Origin: Flavihumibacter rivuli
Lineage (GTDB): Bacteria; Bacteroidota; Bacteroidia; Chitinophagales; Chitinophagaceae
Direction: 5' to 3'
DNA length: 64,000 nucleotides
Assembly (NCBI RefSeq): GCF_018595685.2
Contig: NZ_CP092334.1
Location: 1,764,001-1,828,000 of the forward strand
In this document: piece by piece, positions 18,388 through 28,322 of the stretch
Numbering within the stretch: position 1 is the first letter of the stretch
Layout of the letters: every line of letters begins with the position of its first letter
Translations under genes and position numbers: made by a program
The notes under the pieces: generated by a model
The model's database searches: none
What the model was told of the DNA's origin: nothing
The model's input: the letters and a program-made list of their open reading frames with translations, nothing else

Positions 18388-21300
18388 GGGTTGTTGGTTA
18401 TCTTTCGGGTTTGACCTTTAAAGTCACTAATAATTAATTCTTTGATATTACTGTTCAACGCTATACCCCTTCCTGATTGGGAAAGGAAGGAATATCCATA
18501 GTACAGTTCCTTTTTGGTTTTCTTTCCATCACTGGTGATGATCAGCACACTTGCATCAGTTGGCTTTAGATCAACCCAATTAGTCAATTTCCCGGTAGAG
18601 TACAGCTTTAGTATTCCGCGGTTTTGGGATCCCACTACCAAAGCCCTTCCGTCCGACATGCGCATATGAACCATCGCCTTTCCATTCCCGGGAATGAAGA
18701 TTCCTGACTCCCAACTACTTAATGGTTCGAATCCGCCTTTACCATTGCCTTTCAATACCAAACCATTCATGGCATCATACCTTCCTATGGCCACTTCAGT
18801 ACCGTAATCATTGGTGTTCATCAATACATCAAGATGACCATCACTATCGAAGTCTTCCACAATCATACCATTTACCATGGAGAGCTGCGCTTGCATCGGT
18901 AAAGCGCTAATGTTGAACTTACCCTTTCCATCATTGCGAAAGTAGCTTGTTTGGGTATTGCTGGCCTTAACCACCAGTGCTGTTTTCTGCCATTCCGGTA
19001 AGATCAACTTTTCCATAGGCTCATCAGCATATTTCTTGTAATTCTGGTACCTGGTCCTTAAACTGATCATCTGTTTAATGAGGTCGTCCCTTCCCTGGGC
19101 CGGGAAAAGTTTTCTTTGTCCGTCCCTATCCCTGAAATAGAGTGCCGGAATGGCATCATAGCTCTTATTGTTGTCGAAGTCACCGGCATATACCTGAATC
19201 GGATGTTGCTGATCTCCCTTGTAAATGGAGTTTGCACCCATATTCCCAACTATATAGTCAATATCACCATCTTCATCAAAATCACCGGGAGCAATACTAT
19301 TCCAGAAACCCAACTCCTGCTGCACCCCGGTTTGGGTGGTAACATTCCGGAATACCCCCTTGTCATTCCTGATAAAGCTAAGCGGCATGAATTCACCAGC
19401 CAGTACCAGGTCCATCCATCCATCATTATCAAAATCTGACCAGACTGCATCACAAACCATCCCTATCCCATTGAACACTTCGGCCTCTTTATTGCCCAGG
19501 ATGGAAAAGACTACCTTGCCACCCTTGGTATCATTTCGCAAAATATAGCTGGTTACAGGCTTGGGATAATGCCAGGGTTCAACCCGTCCGGCCAGGAACA
19601 GATCAAGGTCCCCGTCCCGGTCATAGTCTGCTGCACGCACACAGGATTTACTCGTTCTTATGTCAGGGATAGCGGTAGAATCCAATGAAAAATTTCCCTT
19701 TCCATCATTCAGGTAAAATTTATCCCTGTAACTCGCTGAATTGGCTTCATTCTCATAGCTTCCGCTGGCTGTGTACAGGTCGAGATCACTATCCCCATCT
19801 GCATCAAAAAGTACAAGGCCCATATCCTCCCAGTTTTTAATCACTGGGGTTGCACCTGGAAGCAGTTCTGCCAGCCTGAAAGAACCATCTGCCTGCTGGA
19901 AGGCTAGCTTTGCACTATAACCATAGGACCCGCCAATGACCAGGTCTTCACTCCCGTTACCGTCGAGATCACCTGCTGCCATAGCAGGACCATACTCCGA
20001 TAGTTTATGGGGCAGCAACTTTTGAATATTAAAGTCACTAAAGTCAATTTCCTGATGGACAAAATCCTTCAGGTTGGCAGGCTGTTCAACGGTAAACAAA
20101 GGTTTAAAAGGTTGTTGTCCATACAAAGAGGACTTGGAACCGATGGCCTCAGCCTGTCTTACAGAAATTCGCCGATTCCCCGCCACATTCCTTAAGACTT
20201 GTATACTACCGTCAGGCCAGTATACTCTTAGCGAATCCACCATCATTACCTTGCCCAAACCAAAATGGGCAAGGGGTTCAACGGATGAGAGATATCCCCT
20301 GTAGGGGGTATGTTCATAGACCTGAACCTTACCACTGTCTGCATACAATTCCAGGTAGGCACCAAGTCCCTGCTTATTGTTTCCCTTTCCTTCGAATAGC
20401 ACCTGCAGGTAATTACTGCTATTCTTCTTTCCCGCAACCTTGTTCTCATAGACCATTGCCGGTTGATTGGTATTATTGATCACCAGGTCAAGGTCCCCGT
20501 CATTATCAAGATCGCCATAGGCAGCACCACTGGAGAAGGTTGGCTCAGTAAGTCCCCAATCACTTGTCACATCCGCAAACTGGCAGTTGCCTTTATTCCG
20601 GAAGGCATAATTGGTCAGCTTCACTTCAGGTATCTGTTCCAGGATCATCTCCTTGGAAGCAATACTGCTGGCTTCCACGCGGTATGCCATAAAATCACGG
20701 TCGGTAATATCCTTGGGATAGCCATTGGTGATCACCATATCCCTCCAGCCATCATTATCAAAATCAGTAACCATAGGAGTCCAACTCCAGTCGGTCTGCG
20801 CAACATCCGAAAGGAAGGCTATATCACTGAAAATGGGATGCGGCACTGAGTCTTTACCATCATATACCATTCCCTGGTTCAATTGCAAGGTATTCCTGAC
20901 ATATTGGTACTGGTACCCGAACTCATCATTATTCAGGAAGTTCTGGTAACTGTTGGCCGGCATCATCATCTTCTTCCGGTAATTGAAGTCAGGAAGCATA
21001 TCCACCGCAATGATATCCATCAGGCCATCATTATTGATATCAGCTACATCATTACCCATGGCTGAATAGGAAGTATGCTTAAAGTATTCTTCAGCTTTAT
21101 TTGTGAAAGTTCCGTTCCTGTTATTGATCCACAAAAGATCATTGGTCAGGAAATCATTGGTCACATAGATGTCCTTCCAACCGTCCCTGTTAATATCAGT
21201 GATATTCAGTCCTAGCCCATATCCTTCAATCAATATACCTGCTTGCTTCGTTACATCAGTAAATACGGGATGTCCTTTTGCACTATCCCAATCATTGCGG

Positions 21301-21959
21301 TACAAACGATCATTACTTTCAGCAGATCCATCTGTTACCTTTTTCCTGTACTGGTTAGGATACTTTTCCTTGTCCAATTTATTGGTCAATACATACAGGT
21401 CAAGATCTCCATCATTATCATAATCAAAAAATGCAGAGTGGGTAGTATGACCGGTATCCGCTACATTGTAAGCAAGGGCCATGTCCTCGAAAACGGGAAC
21501 CCCATTTTTATCCACTCCTTTATTGATGTAAAGGATGTTGGCCCTAGCAGATGCCTGGGGCTTAATAGAGGCCCCAACATAAAGGTCCATCAGGCCATCA
21601 TTATTGATATCTACCGCCACCACCCCTGTAGACCATTTCCCTGCCCCATCTGCCTTTGCCATATCCGTTACATCACGAAAATGCAGGTCACCTTCGTTGA
21701 GGTAAAGTTTATTGGGCACACGATTGCCGGTAAAATAAATATCAGGAAGGCTATCATTGTTGAAATCTGCTATGGCAACCCCTCCGCCATTGTATACATA
21801 CTCCAGGTCAATAATATTGATAGAATCATTTTCACCGATGGTATTGGCAAACCCTATCCCGGTATCCTCCGCATCAAGGAGGCGAAATACATTTGACCCG
21901 TCACCAGAGCAACCTTGCAATAGAATGATCAATAAGGCAAGCGAATAGAATGGTTTCAT
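18384..21959 (-). CDS. CRTAC1/ASPIC-UnbV FG-GAP repeat lipoprotein
   Basis: This 1191-residue surface or periplasmic lipoprotein has a lipobox LQGC (Cys17). About thirteen Ca2+-type Asp-rich loops (for example DFNNDSLPD, DINNDGLMD, DYDNDGDLD, DFDNDGWRD, DFDEDGDID) mark FG-GAP/VCBS blades in two propellers. An ASPIC/UnbV domain lies between them around residues 530-600 (VYEHTPYRGYLSSVEPLAHF, then GLGKVMMVDSLRVYWPDG). Such proteins are often annotated as CRTAC1-like and occur next to SusCD. No enzyme activity is known. It is first in an operon with the haloperoxidase, 125 bases after susD and separated from it by a terminator hairpin. Confidence 0.87.
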   Translation of the reverse strand: MKPFYSLALLIILLQGCSGDGSNVFRLLDAEDTGIGFANTIGENDSINIIDLEYVYNGGGVAIADFNNDSLPDIYFTGNRVPNKLYLNEGDLHFRDVTDMAKADGAGKWSTGVVAVDINNDGLMDLYVGASIKPQASARANILYINKGVDKNGVPVFEDMALAYNVADTGHTTHSAFFDYDNDGDLDLYVLTNKLDKEKYPNQYRKKVTDGSAESNDRLYRNDWDSAKGHPVFTDVTKQAGILIEGYGLGLNITDINRDGWKDIYVTNDFLTNDLLWINNRNGTFTNKAEEYFKHTSYSAMGNDVADINNDGLMDIIAVDMLPDFNYRKKMMMPANSYQNFLNNDEFGYQYQYVRNTLQLNQGMVYDGKDSVPHPIFSDIAFLSDVAQTDWSWTPMVTDFDNDGWRDMVITNGYPKDITDRDFMAYRVEASSIASKEMILEQIPEVKLTNYAFRNKGNCQFADVTSDWGLTEPTFSSGAAYGDLDNDGDLDLVINNTNQPAMVYENKVAGKKNSSNYLQVLFEGKGNNKQGLGAYLELYADSGKVQVYEHTPYRGYLSSVEPLAHFGLGKVMMVDSLRVYWPDGSIQVLRNVAGNRRISVRQAEAIGSKSSLYGQQPFKPLFTVEQPANLKDFVHQEIDFSDFNIQKLLPHKLSEYGPAMAAGDLDGNGSEDLVIGGSYGYSAKLAFQQADGSFRLAELLPGATPVIKNWEDMGLVLFDADGDSDLDLYTASGSYENEANSASYRDKFYLNDGKGNFSLDSTAIPDIRTSKSCVRAADYDRDGDLDLFLAGRVEPWHYPKPVTSYILRNDTKGGKVVFSILGNKEAEVFNGIGMVCDAVWSDFDNDGWMDLVLAGEFMPLSFIRNDKGVFRNVTTQTGVQQELGFWNSIAPGDFDEDGDIDYIVGNMGANSIYKGDQQHPIQVYAGDFDNNKSYDAIPALYFRDRDGQRKLFPAQGRDDLIKQMISLRTRYQNYKKYADEPMEKLILPEWQKTALVVKASNTQTSYFRNDGKGKFNISALPMQAQLSMVNGMIVEDFDSDGHLDVLMNTNDYGTEVAIGRYDAMNGLVLKGNGKGGFEPLSSWESGIFIPGNGKAMVHMRMSDGRALVVGSQNRGILKLYSTGKLTNWVDLKPTDASVLIITSDGKKTKKELYYGYSFLSQSGRGIALNSNIKELIISDFKGQTRKITNNP

Positions 21960-22011
21960 GAAGAGGTGTTAAAGAAAAAATCCAGACAATTTTCCAGGGA
22001 ATAAACTTAAA

Positions 22012-22041
22012 AAGAAATGGGCAGAATCAATCTGCCCATTT
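22012..22041 (-). terminator. Terminator hairpin between susD and the FG-GAP operon
   Basis: AAATGGGCAGA and TCTGCCCATTT form a perfect 11-bp stem with a 5-base loop. On the minus strand it continues TTTCTTTTTAAG. It would stop most susCD transcription before the CRTAC1 gene. Confidence 0.75.
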
Positions 22042-22084
22042 ACTTTTTTTCAGGTTTACTTACCTGCTATATGAATGCTTCAAA

Positions 22085-23836
22085 TTAATAGTTAGGATTC
22101 TGCTTCAGGTATGACTGGCCTCCACTTGTATGCAGGTCAATCTGTGGCTGAGGAATCGGGAACACTTCATTCTTCCCTTTGGTGAAAGAAGCAGTACCAT
22201 AAGCGGCTGGCAATTTAGCTTTCTCATAAGTGAGGAACTTATTCAGTTCTACATCAGCTACTCCCCAACGCACCAGGTCGAAGAAACGATGGCCTTCCAT
22301 ACCCAGTTCCAGTTTGCGCTCCATGCGGATGGCATTGGTTGCGAATGTTGCATCAGCAAATGAACCAGCAGGATAGGGTTTTACATCATATGTAACACCT
22401 GCACCGGGAACCACCTGAACAGCAGCCCTGGTCCTCACCCTGTTTACATATTCAAGGGCTTTAGCAGGGCTTCCGCCATTCATTTCACATTCTGCAGCCA
22501 ACAACAATACATCGGCAAAACGCATGATCTTGTAGTTGATTGCAGTAAGACCACTGGCCCAGTTGGTACCATCGGTCAGCTTACCAGCCTGGCTCCTGTA
22601 ATAAGCATTCTTCTTGGGAGCATAAGGACCACCATTACCCTGATCACGGATCCAGGCCTTGCCTGGGTGTGGACCCCAGTCAAGATAAGGAACACCACGA
22701 CGGCCAACTGTCCAATCCAGGCGTGGGTCTACAGGACCAGCATCGGGAGTGAAGTCAACGGTTGATTCGATACCCTGGTCATTCTTGATCTGGTTAGCAC
22801 CTGTATTGTAAGAACCATCCAGCAATGGAAGACCATCCTTGGTACGGAAGGAGTTCACAAATTCAAATGAAGGCTGGAAGAATCCGCAACATCCACCAGG
22901 TCCACCATTGTAGGGGAAGTTCAACACCTGGTCGTAGTTGGCGTTGTTTCCACCGGCACCATCATTCACTGATGCTTCATAAGCGAAAACAGACTCAGCA
23001 CGAACTTCCGCTGCATTTTCCCTGTCAGCATTGAAGAGATCATGGAAGCCTGGAGCCAGGTTGTACTTGGTTCCTTCAGAGTTAGTACCATTATCGATTA
23101 CATCAGTTAACAAGCCTCTTGCAGCAGCAATATCGCCAGTACCATTCCTGAACATCAGGGCCTTGGCATACATAGCCTTGGCACCCCAGTTGTTGATACG
23201 TCCCCTGGCACTAGGCTTTGCCACCAGGTTTTCGTAAGCAAACTTAAGGTCATCCAGGGTCTTGGTCCATGTACCGGCAAGATCCTCATTGGAAACTGTC
23301 CTGGCATTGGAAACGTTTACCGTTTCATCAATGAAAGGTACATTCTTCCACATCTTGATGGCTTCAAAATGGTAGAATCCACGGAGGAAGCGGGCTTCTG
23401 CGAGGATCTGCTTCTTATCAGCATCAGAGATATCAGAAGCAGACAGGTTGTTAGTGATACGAATGGTGGCATTGGTACGGGCAATACCCTCATACAGTGC
23501 ACGCCATTTAACGTTAAAGTAGTTATTAACCGGAAGGCCAACATACTGTTGAATGGGAACGATATCGGCCTGGTCACCGGCATCGGAACCCTTATTGGCT
23601 TCACCGCCAACAATGCTTCCATATACCCAGTTGGAGCCACCGCCTTCCCAACCGATTCCTTTGAGGGCTGCATAGGAACCAATCAGGAACTGGTCCGCAC
23701 CCTTTTTACTTTGAGCTTGCTGTTCTGTAAGCAGACCGGTGGTATCCTGCTCAAGGAAATCCTTGTTACAGGCCACTACTACCGCAATACAGGAAAGCGC
23801 TACCAGTGAAACTGAGATTATATTCTTTCTTACCAT
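22085..23836 (-). CDS. SusD/RagB-family nutrient-binding outer-membrane lipoprotein
   Basis: This 583-residue lipoprotein (MVRKNIISVSLVALSCIAVV, then VACNKDF with the lipid Cys) forms the extracellular lid over its SusC partner. SusD hallmarks are present: FLEQDTTG at the mature N-terminus, TPR-like helices with ARFLRGFYHFEAIKMW, NKVR-type RVRTRAAVQVV, GHRFFDLVRWG near the C-terminus, and the final QNPNY. ATG 23836 fits the lipoprotein signal; the upstream in-frame ATG at 23881 lies inside the susC gene. It follows susC by 34 bases on the same transcript. The ligand is unknown: no glycoside hydrolase is next to it. Confidence 0.95.
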   Translation of the reverse strand: MVRKNIISVSLVALSCIAVVVACNKDFLEQDTTGLLTEQQAQSKKGADQFLIGSYAALKGIGWEGGGSNWVYGSIVGGEANKGSDAGDQADIVPIQQYVGLPVNNYFNVKWRALYEGIARTNATIRITNNLSASDISDADKKQILAEARFLRGFYHFEAIKMWKNVPFIDETVNVSNARTVSNEDLAGTWTKTLDDLKFAYENLVAKPSARGRINNWGAKAMYAKALMFRNGTGDIAAARGLLTDVIDNGTNSEGTKYNLAPGFHDLFNADRENAAEVRAESVFAYEASVNDGAGGNNANYDQVLNFPYNGGPGGCCGFFQPSFEFVNSFRTKDGLPLLDGSYNTGANQIKNDQGIESTVDFTPDAGPVDPRLDWTVGRRGVPYLDWGPHPGKAWIRDQGNGGPYAPKKNAYYRSQAGKLTDGTNWASGLTAINYKIMRFADVLLLAAECEMNGGSPAKALEYVNRVRTRAAVQVVPGAGVTYDVKPYPAGSFADATFATNAIRMERKLELGMEGHRFFDLVRWGVADVELNKFLTYEKAKLPAAYGTASFTKGKNEVFPIPQPQIDLHTSGGQSYLKQNPNY

Positions 23837-23870
23837 TTTACGAGTTTTTTGTTTTCCTAAATGCGTGTGA

Positions 23871-26800
23871 TTATAGTCCAACGTTTATACCAAACAGGAA
23901 CTGCTTGTTTACAGGGTAGTTACCTACGTCAACACCGAAGTTGGTATCCACACCACTTACAGCGGGATCTGTGCCGGTATACTTGGTGATAGTGAACAGG
24001 TTGGTACCCTGGATGAAGAGACGCAGCCTGTCCAGACCAAACCTCTTGATGGAAGACTCCTTGAAAGTATAACCAACCTTCAAGCTCCTCAGGCGGAAGT
24101 AACTGCCATCCTCTACATAATAAGAGTTCAACACGTTGTTGGTGCTAAAGTTAGAGATATTCTCAGCCCTTGGAACTGAGGTGTTCTTGTTTTCAGGTGT
24201 CCAGGCATCGAGCATACGGGAAGACTTACCAATTCCAGCGAAGGAAGGATAGAAGTCAGTGAACCACTTGGTAAAGTTCAGTACCTCGCCACCGGCTACA
24301 CCATAGAACAGGGCTTCAAAATCAAAGCCTGCATAGAATACCCTGGCGTTCAAACCATAGGTGAAGTCAGGGTTGGGGTTGCCAATATAGGTCCTGTCTG
24401 CAGCAGTGATCGCACCATCGCCGTTAACATCGGCGTATTTGAAACGACCAGGGGCAGCACCATCTTGCGTGGGAGACTTAGAAACATCTGCATCATCAGC
24501 AAACAGTCCAATTACCTGGTAGCCATAGAAAGAAGAAACCGGCTGGCCCTTAGCGTTACGAACAACGCCACCACCAATACGGTTGGTAAAGGTTACATCA
24601 AAGAAGTCAGTACCTTCTGATACCTTGGTGATCTCATTCTTGTACTTGGTAAAAATACCGTCTACTTCAAAACGCACCTTACCGATCCTGTCGCGATAGG
24701 TTACCATCGCGTCAACACCGCCGTTCTTCATTGAACCGATGTTCACGAAAGGACGGGTAGCGTCACCCACTACTGCTGGAAGAGCGTCGCGGAACAGGAG
24801 GTCATCTGTCTTACGCTGGTACCAGTCGAAAATCACATCCAACTTATTGTTGAAGAAGGTACCATCGAAACCAATGTTAACAGTAGTATTGCCTTCCCAC
24901 TTGGCAAATGGGTTACCAATGCTTGTAATCGCCAAACCAGGGGAGGTTGAAGTTTGTCCACCACCAATGTCATAACCAAAGGTAGCAGCAGCACCGGCAG
25001 CGTTGATCAGGTTGGATGGGCTGATACGGGAGTTACCCATCTTTCCCCAACCACCACGGATCTTCAGTTCGGTGATCCAGTCGATATTCTTCATGAAGTT
25101 CTCTTCAGTGATCCTCCAACCGAGTGAGAGGGCTGGGAACACACCATAACGGTTATCCTCGCCGAATACAGAGGCACCATCACGACGCAATGTTGCACTC
25201 AGGAGGTAACGGTCATCATAACTATAGTCAACCTTACCGAACTGGGAAAACAGCTTGGTGAGCGGCTGGCCACCACTGTTTACCAAACGACCATTGGGAT
25301 CGGTGTTGGTAATGGTAACATAGTTAGGATCGATAGAGAATGGATTCAGACCCTGACCACTCAAGGTACGGGCATATCCATCAGCAATCGCTTCAATACC
25401 ACCGATGAAGTTCACATTATGATCACCAAAATCCTGGGAGTACTTGATTGTATTGGTCCAGGTCCATCCGGCAACATTACCGGCGCCCTCGCCGAATGTG
25501 TAGTTACCTACGTTTTCAGAGTTCTCGTATGTCCTGTAGTTCAGGAAACGGTTCTGGAAGTAAACAAAGGAACCACCGAAGCTGGAACGGAAAGTGAAAT
25601 GCTTGGCAAAATCAACCTCACCATAGAGGTTACCGAAGATACCTGCACTGAAGCCCCTGTTATCCTTGGAACGGATACGGCGGGCAACAGGCTGGGTGGA
25701 GTTGTTGAAACCACGGGCAGTTGTACCGGCATATCCACCACCCTCATCATACACAGGGATCAGCGGGTTGATGGTAAGGGCGAACATGATATCGTTCTCA
25801 CCGGCAGGACCACCGATATTGGGGTTCTCCCTATGGGTGAACTGGAAGTTCTCACCGAAGCGTACATTCTTACCCACCTTGAATTCTGTATTCAGGCGGA
25901 GGGAGTAACGCTTAACGAAAGTGTTGATTACGGTACCACGCTCATCGTAGTAGCTGATACCTGCATAATACTTGGCAGCATCGCTTCCACCGCTGAAGCC
26001 AAGGGTGTGGTTCTGCAGCGGAGCGGCATCAGTAAGTGCGCCATACCAGTCGGTACCGGCCTTGTTGGCCTTGATCACCTGGTAAATGGGCCCCTTGTCG
26101 AAGTTTACATTGAACTTGGAAGGATCCAGTCTGGGATCATTAGCGGACAATCCAGACAAACCGTACTCATCACCCACTTTCAGGTAATCAGGCAGAACAG
26201 GTGTTGCACCTGCACCATACTGGGGGTGGGTAGTGGCCTGGCCAGCATTCTTCAATGCAGTCCATGTCATGTCGGCCTGCTGCTGGGGAGTCAGCATGTC
26301 AATTCCCTTACCGGGGTAGGTACGACCATAGGTCATGTCATAAGTTACCTTTACTCCCCTTCCGGTACGGCCCTTCTTGGTGGTGATCACAATCACACCG
26401 GCAGAGGCGCGGGCACCATAGATAGAGGCAGAAGCCGCATCTTTCAGTACCGTAGTACTTTCAATGTCATTGGCGTTCAGGAAGTCCACGTTGAAAGTGG
26501 GAATTCCATCCACAATGTACATGGGGTCGTTAGAGGTAAAAGAACCGAAACCACGGATCCTCACCTGGCTAACAGTACCTGGCTGTCCGGAGGTAATAAC
26601 GGTCATACCGGGTACGCGACCCTGGAACTGCTGCTCAACGTTACCAGACTGCACCGCCTGGAGCTGTTCACCTTTTACGGTACTTACAGCACCAACGATG
26701 TTTTTCCTGGCCTGTGAAGAATAACCCGTAACCACCACCTCACTCAGACCGGCAGCTTCCTCGTCGAGTGCAATGGTTAAACTGGTTTGGGGGCCTACCA

Positions 26801-27065
26801 CCACTTCCTTGGTCTTGAAACCAACACTACTGATAACCAGCGTGTTCTTTCCTTCAGGAAGGTTGATGGAGAAATTACCCTGGTCGTCTGTAGCGGTCGC
26901 AATAGTAGTGCCTTTGATCAATACGGTGGCACCCGACAAGGGAGTGTTGTTCTTTCCGGTCAATTTACCGGAAATCGCTTTTTGAGCGTTTGCATTGAGC
27001 GCGATCAATGCAAAGAGGATTGCAAGCAACTTGCCCAATATGGGCATCTTTGTTTGTTTTGGCAT
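23871..27065 (-). CDS. SusC/RagA-family TonB-linked outer-membrane receptor
   Basis: This 1064-residue TonB-dependent transporter has a signal peptide (LLAILFALIALNANA). A carboxypeptidase-like regulatory domain (about residues 28-100, SGATVLIKGTTIATATDDQG) is followed by the SusC-type TonB-box region LSEVVVTGYSSQARKNIVGA. The plug domain contains the classic VRIRGFGSF and YIVDGIP motifs and DAASASIYGARASAGVIVIT. The rest is a large 22-strand barrel. It pairs with the SusD gene 34 bases downstream to import a polymer or glycan fragment. ATG 27065 is the first ATG; the longer frame uses TTG. Three palindromes lie in its upstream region. Confidence 0.96.
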   Translation of the reverse strand: MPKQTKMPILGKLLAILFALIALNANAQKAISGKLTGKNNTPLSGATVLIKGTTIATATDDQGNFSINLPEGKNTLVISSVGFKTKEVVVGPQTSLTIALDEEAAGLSEVVVTGYSSQARKNIVGAVSTVKGEQLQAVQSGNVEQQFQGRVPGMTVITSGQPGTVSQVRIRGFGSFTSNDPMYIVDGIPTFNVDFLNANDIESTTVLKDAASASIYGARASAGVIVITTKKGRTGRGVKVTYDMTYGRTYPGKGIDMLTPQQQADMTWTALKNAGQATTHPQYGAGATPVLPDYLKVGDEYGLSGLSANDPRLDPSKFNVNFDKGPIYQVIKANKAGTDWYGALTDAAPLQNHTLGFSGGSDAAKYYAGISYYDERGTVINTFVKRYSLRLNTEFKVGKNVRFGENFQFTHRENPNIGGPAGENDIMFALTINPLIPVYDEGGGYAGTTARGFNNSTQPVARRIRSKDNRGFSAGIFGNLYGEVDFAKHFTFRSSFGGSFVYFQNRFLNYRTYENSENVGNYTFGEGAGNVAGWTWTNTIKYSQDFGDHNVNFIGGIEAIADGYARTLSGQGLNPFSIDPNYVTITNTDPNGRLVNSGGQPLTKLFSQFGKVDYSYDDRYLLSATLRRDGASVFGEDNRYGVFPALSLGWRITEENFMKNIDWITELKIRGGWGKMGNSRISPSNLINAAGAAATFGYDIGGGQTSTSPGLAITSIGNPFAKWEGNTTVNIGFDGTFFNNKLDVIFDWYQRKTDDLLFRDALPAVVGDATRPFVNIGSMKNGGVDAMVTYRDRIGKVRFEVDGIFTKYKNEITKVSEGTDFFDVTFTNRIGGGVVRNAKGQPVSSFYGYQVIGLFADDADVSKSPTQDGAAPGRFKYADVNGDGAITAADRTYIGNPNPDFTYGLNARVFYAGFDFEALFYGVAGGEVLNFTKWFTDFYPSFAGIGKSSRMLDAWTPENKNTSVPRAENISNFSTNNVLNSYYVEDGSYFRLRSLKVGYTFKESSIKRFGLDRLRLFIQGTNLFTITKYTGTDPAVSGVDTNFGVDVGNYPVNKQFLFGINVGL

Positions 27066-27114
27066 TGGCAATCAGTGTTTGGTTGTTACTTAAATTTTTA
27101 AAAAAGCAGTCGAG

Positions 27115-27260
27115 GTTAAATTTAACAAATAATTCTAGTTGAAAAGTCTTGGTGGATAATTTTTTATTATAAAGTGCTAAGATTTTAGCACCACTTTTTA
27201 GCAACCCTAATGTGTATACAATACATTAACAGTCAATTTAATGCACTAACAAACGTTTGT
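27115..27260 (-). promoter_or_regulatory. Palindromes upstream of susC, possible operators
   Basis: Three perfect inverted repeats lie in the susC upstream region. GTTAAATTTAAC (27115-27126) is 50 bases before the susC ATG. GTGCTAA-gatt-TTAGCAC (27174-27191) has 7-bp arms. ACAAACGTTTGT (27249-27260) is a 12-bp palindrome. Binding proteins are unknown, and no regulator gene is adjacent. Confidence 0.4.
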
Positions 27261-27321
27261 ATTTTAACTGGGAGCCCCTTCTGTACCCATTGTTAAATTA
27301 GAAAGCATCCCACACCTTGAT

Positions 27322-27329
27322 TATCTTTG
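27322..27329 (+). promoter_or_regulatory. Candidate -7 promoter element (TATCTTTG)
   Basis: TATCTTTG is a good match to the Bacteroidota -7 consensus and lies 18 bases before the oxidoreductase ATG, giving a leader of about 13 bases. The only TTG upstream is 29 bases away, which is longer than usual, so the -33 box is unclear. Confidence 0.5.
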
Positions 27330-27347
27330 GCGGCACAATTACATAAT

Positions 27348-28322
27348 ATGTTGAAAATCGGCGTTTTTGGTGTGGGTCACCTGGGAAAGTTCCACCTGAA
27401 CAACTGGAAAGAGATCAAGGATGTTGACATCATTGGATTCTATGACCCCAATGACAGTATCGCTGCTGAAGTAATTGAAAAGTACCAGATCAAAAGATTC
27501 GCCACCCCCGCTGAACTACTGGACCTGATCGATGCAGCTGACATTGTTGCCCCCACCAATTTCCATTTTGAACTCTGCCAGATGGCCATCCGGAAGGGCA
27601 AACATGTATTTGTGGAAAAACCCCTGGCCAATACCATGGATGAGGCAAGGGAACTGGTAAAGCTGGTAAAGGAATCAAATGTCAAAATGCAGGTAGGCCA
27701 TGTAGAGAGGTTCAATCCCGCCTTCCTGGCAACCAGGAACCTTGAACTTAACCCCATGTTCATCGAGGTCCATCGCCTCGCGCAGTTCAATCCAAGGGGA
27801 ACAGAAGTAAGCGTTATCCTGGACCTGATGATCCATGATATTGACATTATACTCAGCATGGTGAAGAGTGAGGTGAAAAATGTATCTGCCAGCGGGGTTG
27901 CCGTAATGACGGACACCCCTGATATCGCTAACGTGCGGATAGAATTCAACAATGGCTGTGTGGCCAACCTTACCTCCAGCAGGATATCCATGAAGAAAAT
28001 GCGCAAAATGCGCCTTTTCCAGAAAGATGCCTATGTGGGCATCGACTTCCTGAATAAAAAGACAGAAGTGATCAGGCTCAAGGGCGCAAAGGATGAGAAC
28101 GTCTTTGAGTTCGATATCGACACTCCTAAAGGGAAGAAGACCATTGCTGTTGCCAATCCTCTTGTACCCGAGGTGAATGCCATTAAAATGGAACTGGAAC
28201 AATTCAGGGACGCGATCCTGAACAATACCCCAACCATAGTTTCTGAGGTAGACGGGTTCCGTGCCATGGAAGTAGCCCACCAGATTCTCCACAAGATCCG
28301 GAATAACACTATCAATACCTGA
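27348..28322 (+). CDS. Gfo/Idh/MocA-family oxidoreductase
   Basis: This 324-residue cytosolic oxidoreductase has an NAD(P)-binding motif at the N-terminus (LKIGVFGVGHLGKFHL), the family EKP motif (HVFVEKPLAN), and a catalytic-region His in LDLMIHDIDIILSM. It is likely to act on a nucleotide sugar or free sugar; family members include UDP-GlcNAc 3-dehydrogenases, but the substrate cannot be named. ATG 27348 is chosen over a TTG seven codons earlier. It overlaps the next gene by a single base (TGATG), so it is translationally coupled to a sugar transferase. This suggests a role in surface polysaccharide or glycolipid synthesis. Confidence 0.85.
   Translation: MLKIGVFGVGHLGKFHLNNWKEIKDVDIIGFYDPNDSIAAEVIEKYQIKRFATPAELLDLIDAADIVAPTNFHFELCQMAIRKGKHVFVEKPLANTMDEARELVKLVKESNVKMQVGHVERFNPAFLATRNLELNPMFIEVHRLAQFNPRGTEVSVILDLMIHDIDIILSMVKSEVKNVSASGVAVMTDTPDIANVRIEFNNGCVANLTSSRISMKKMRKMRLFQKDAYVGIDFLNKKTEVIRLKGAKDENVFEFDIDTPKGKKTIAVANPLVPEVNAIKMELEQFRDAILNNTPTIVSEVDGFRAMEVAHQILHKIRNNTINT

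Noticed and set aside
18722..21896. Plus-strand open frames of up to 217 codons within the CRTAC1 gene
   Set aside because: They reflect the repetitive Asp-rich codons of the FG-GAP gene on the other strand; no start signals or domains.
25419..26717. 432-codon open frame antisense to susC
   Set aside because: It mirrors the highly biased susC codons on the other strand, has no family resemblance or promoter, and lies wholly inside a clear TonB receptor gene.
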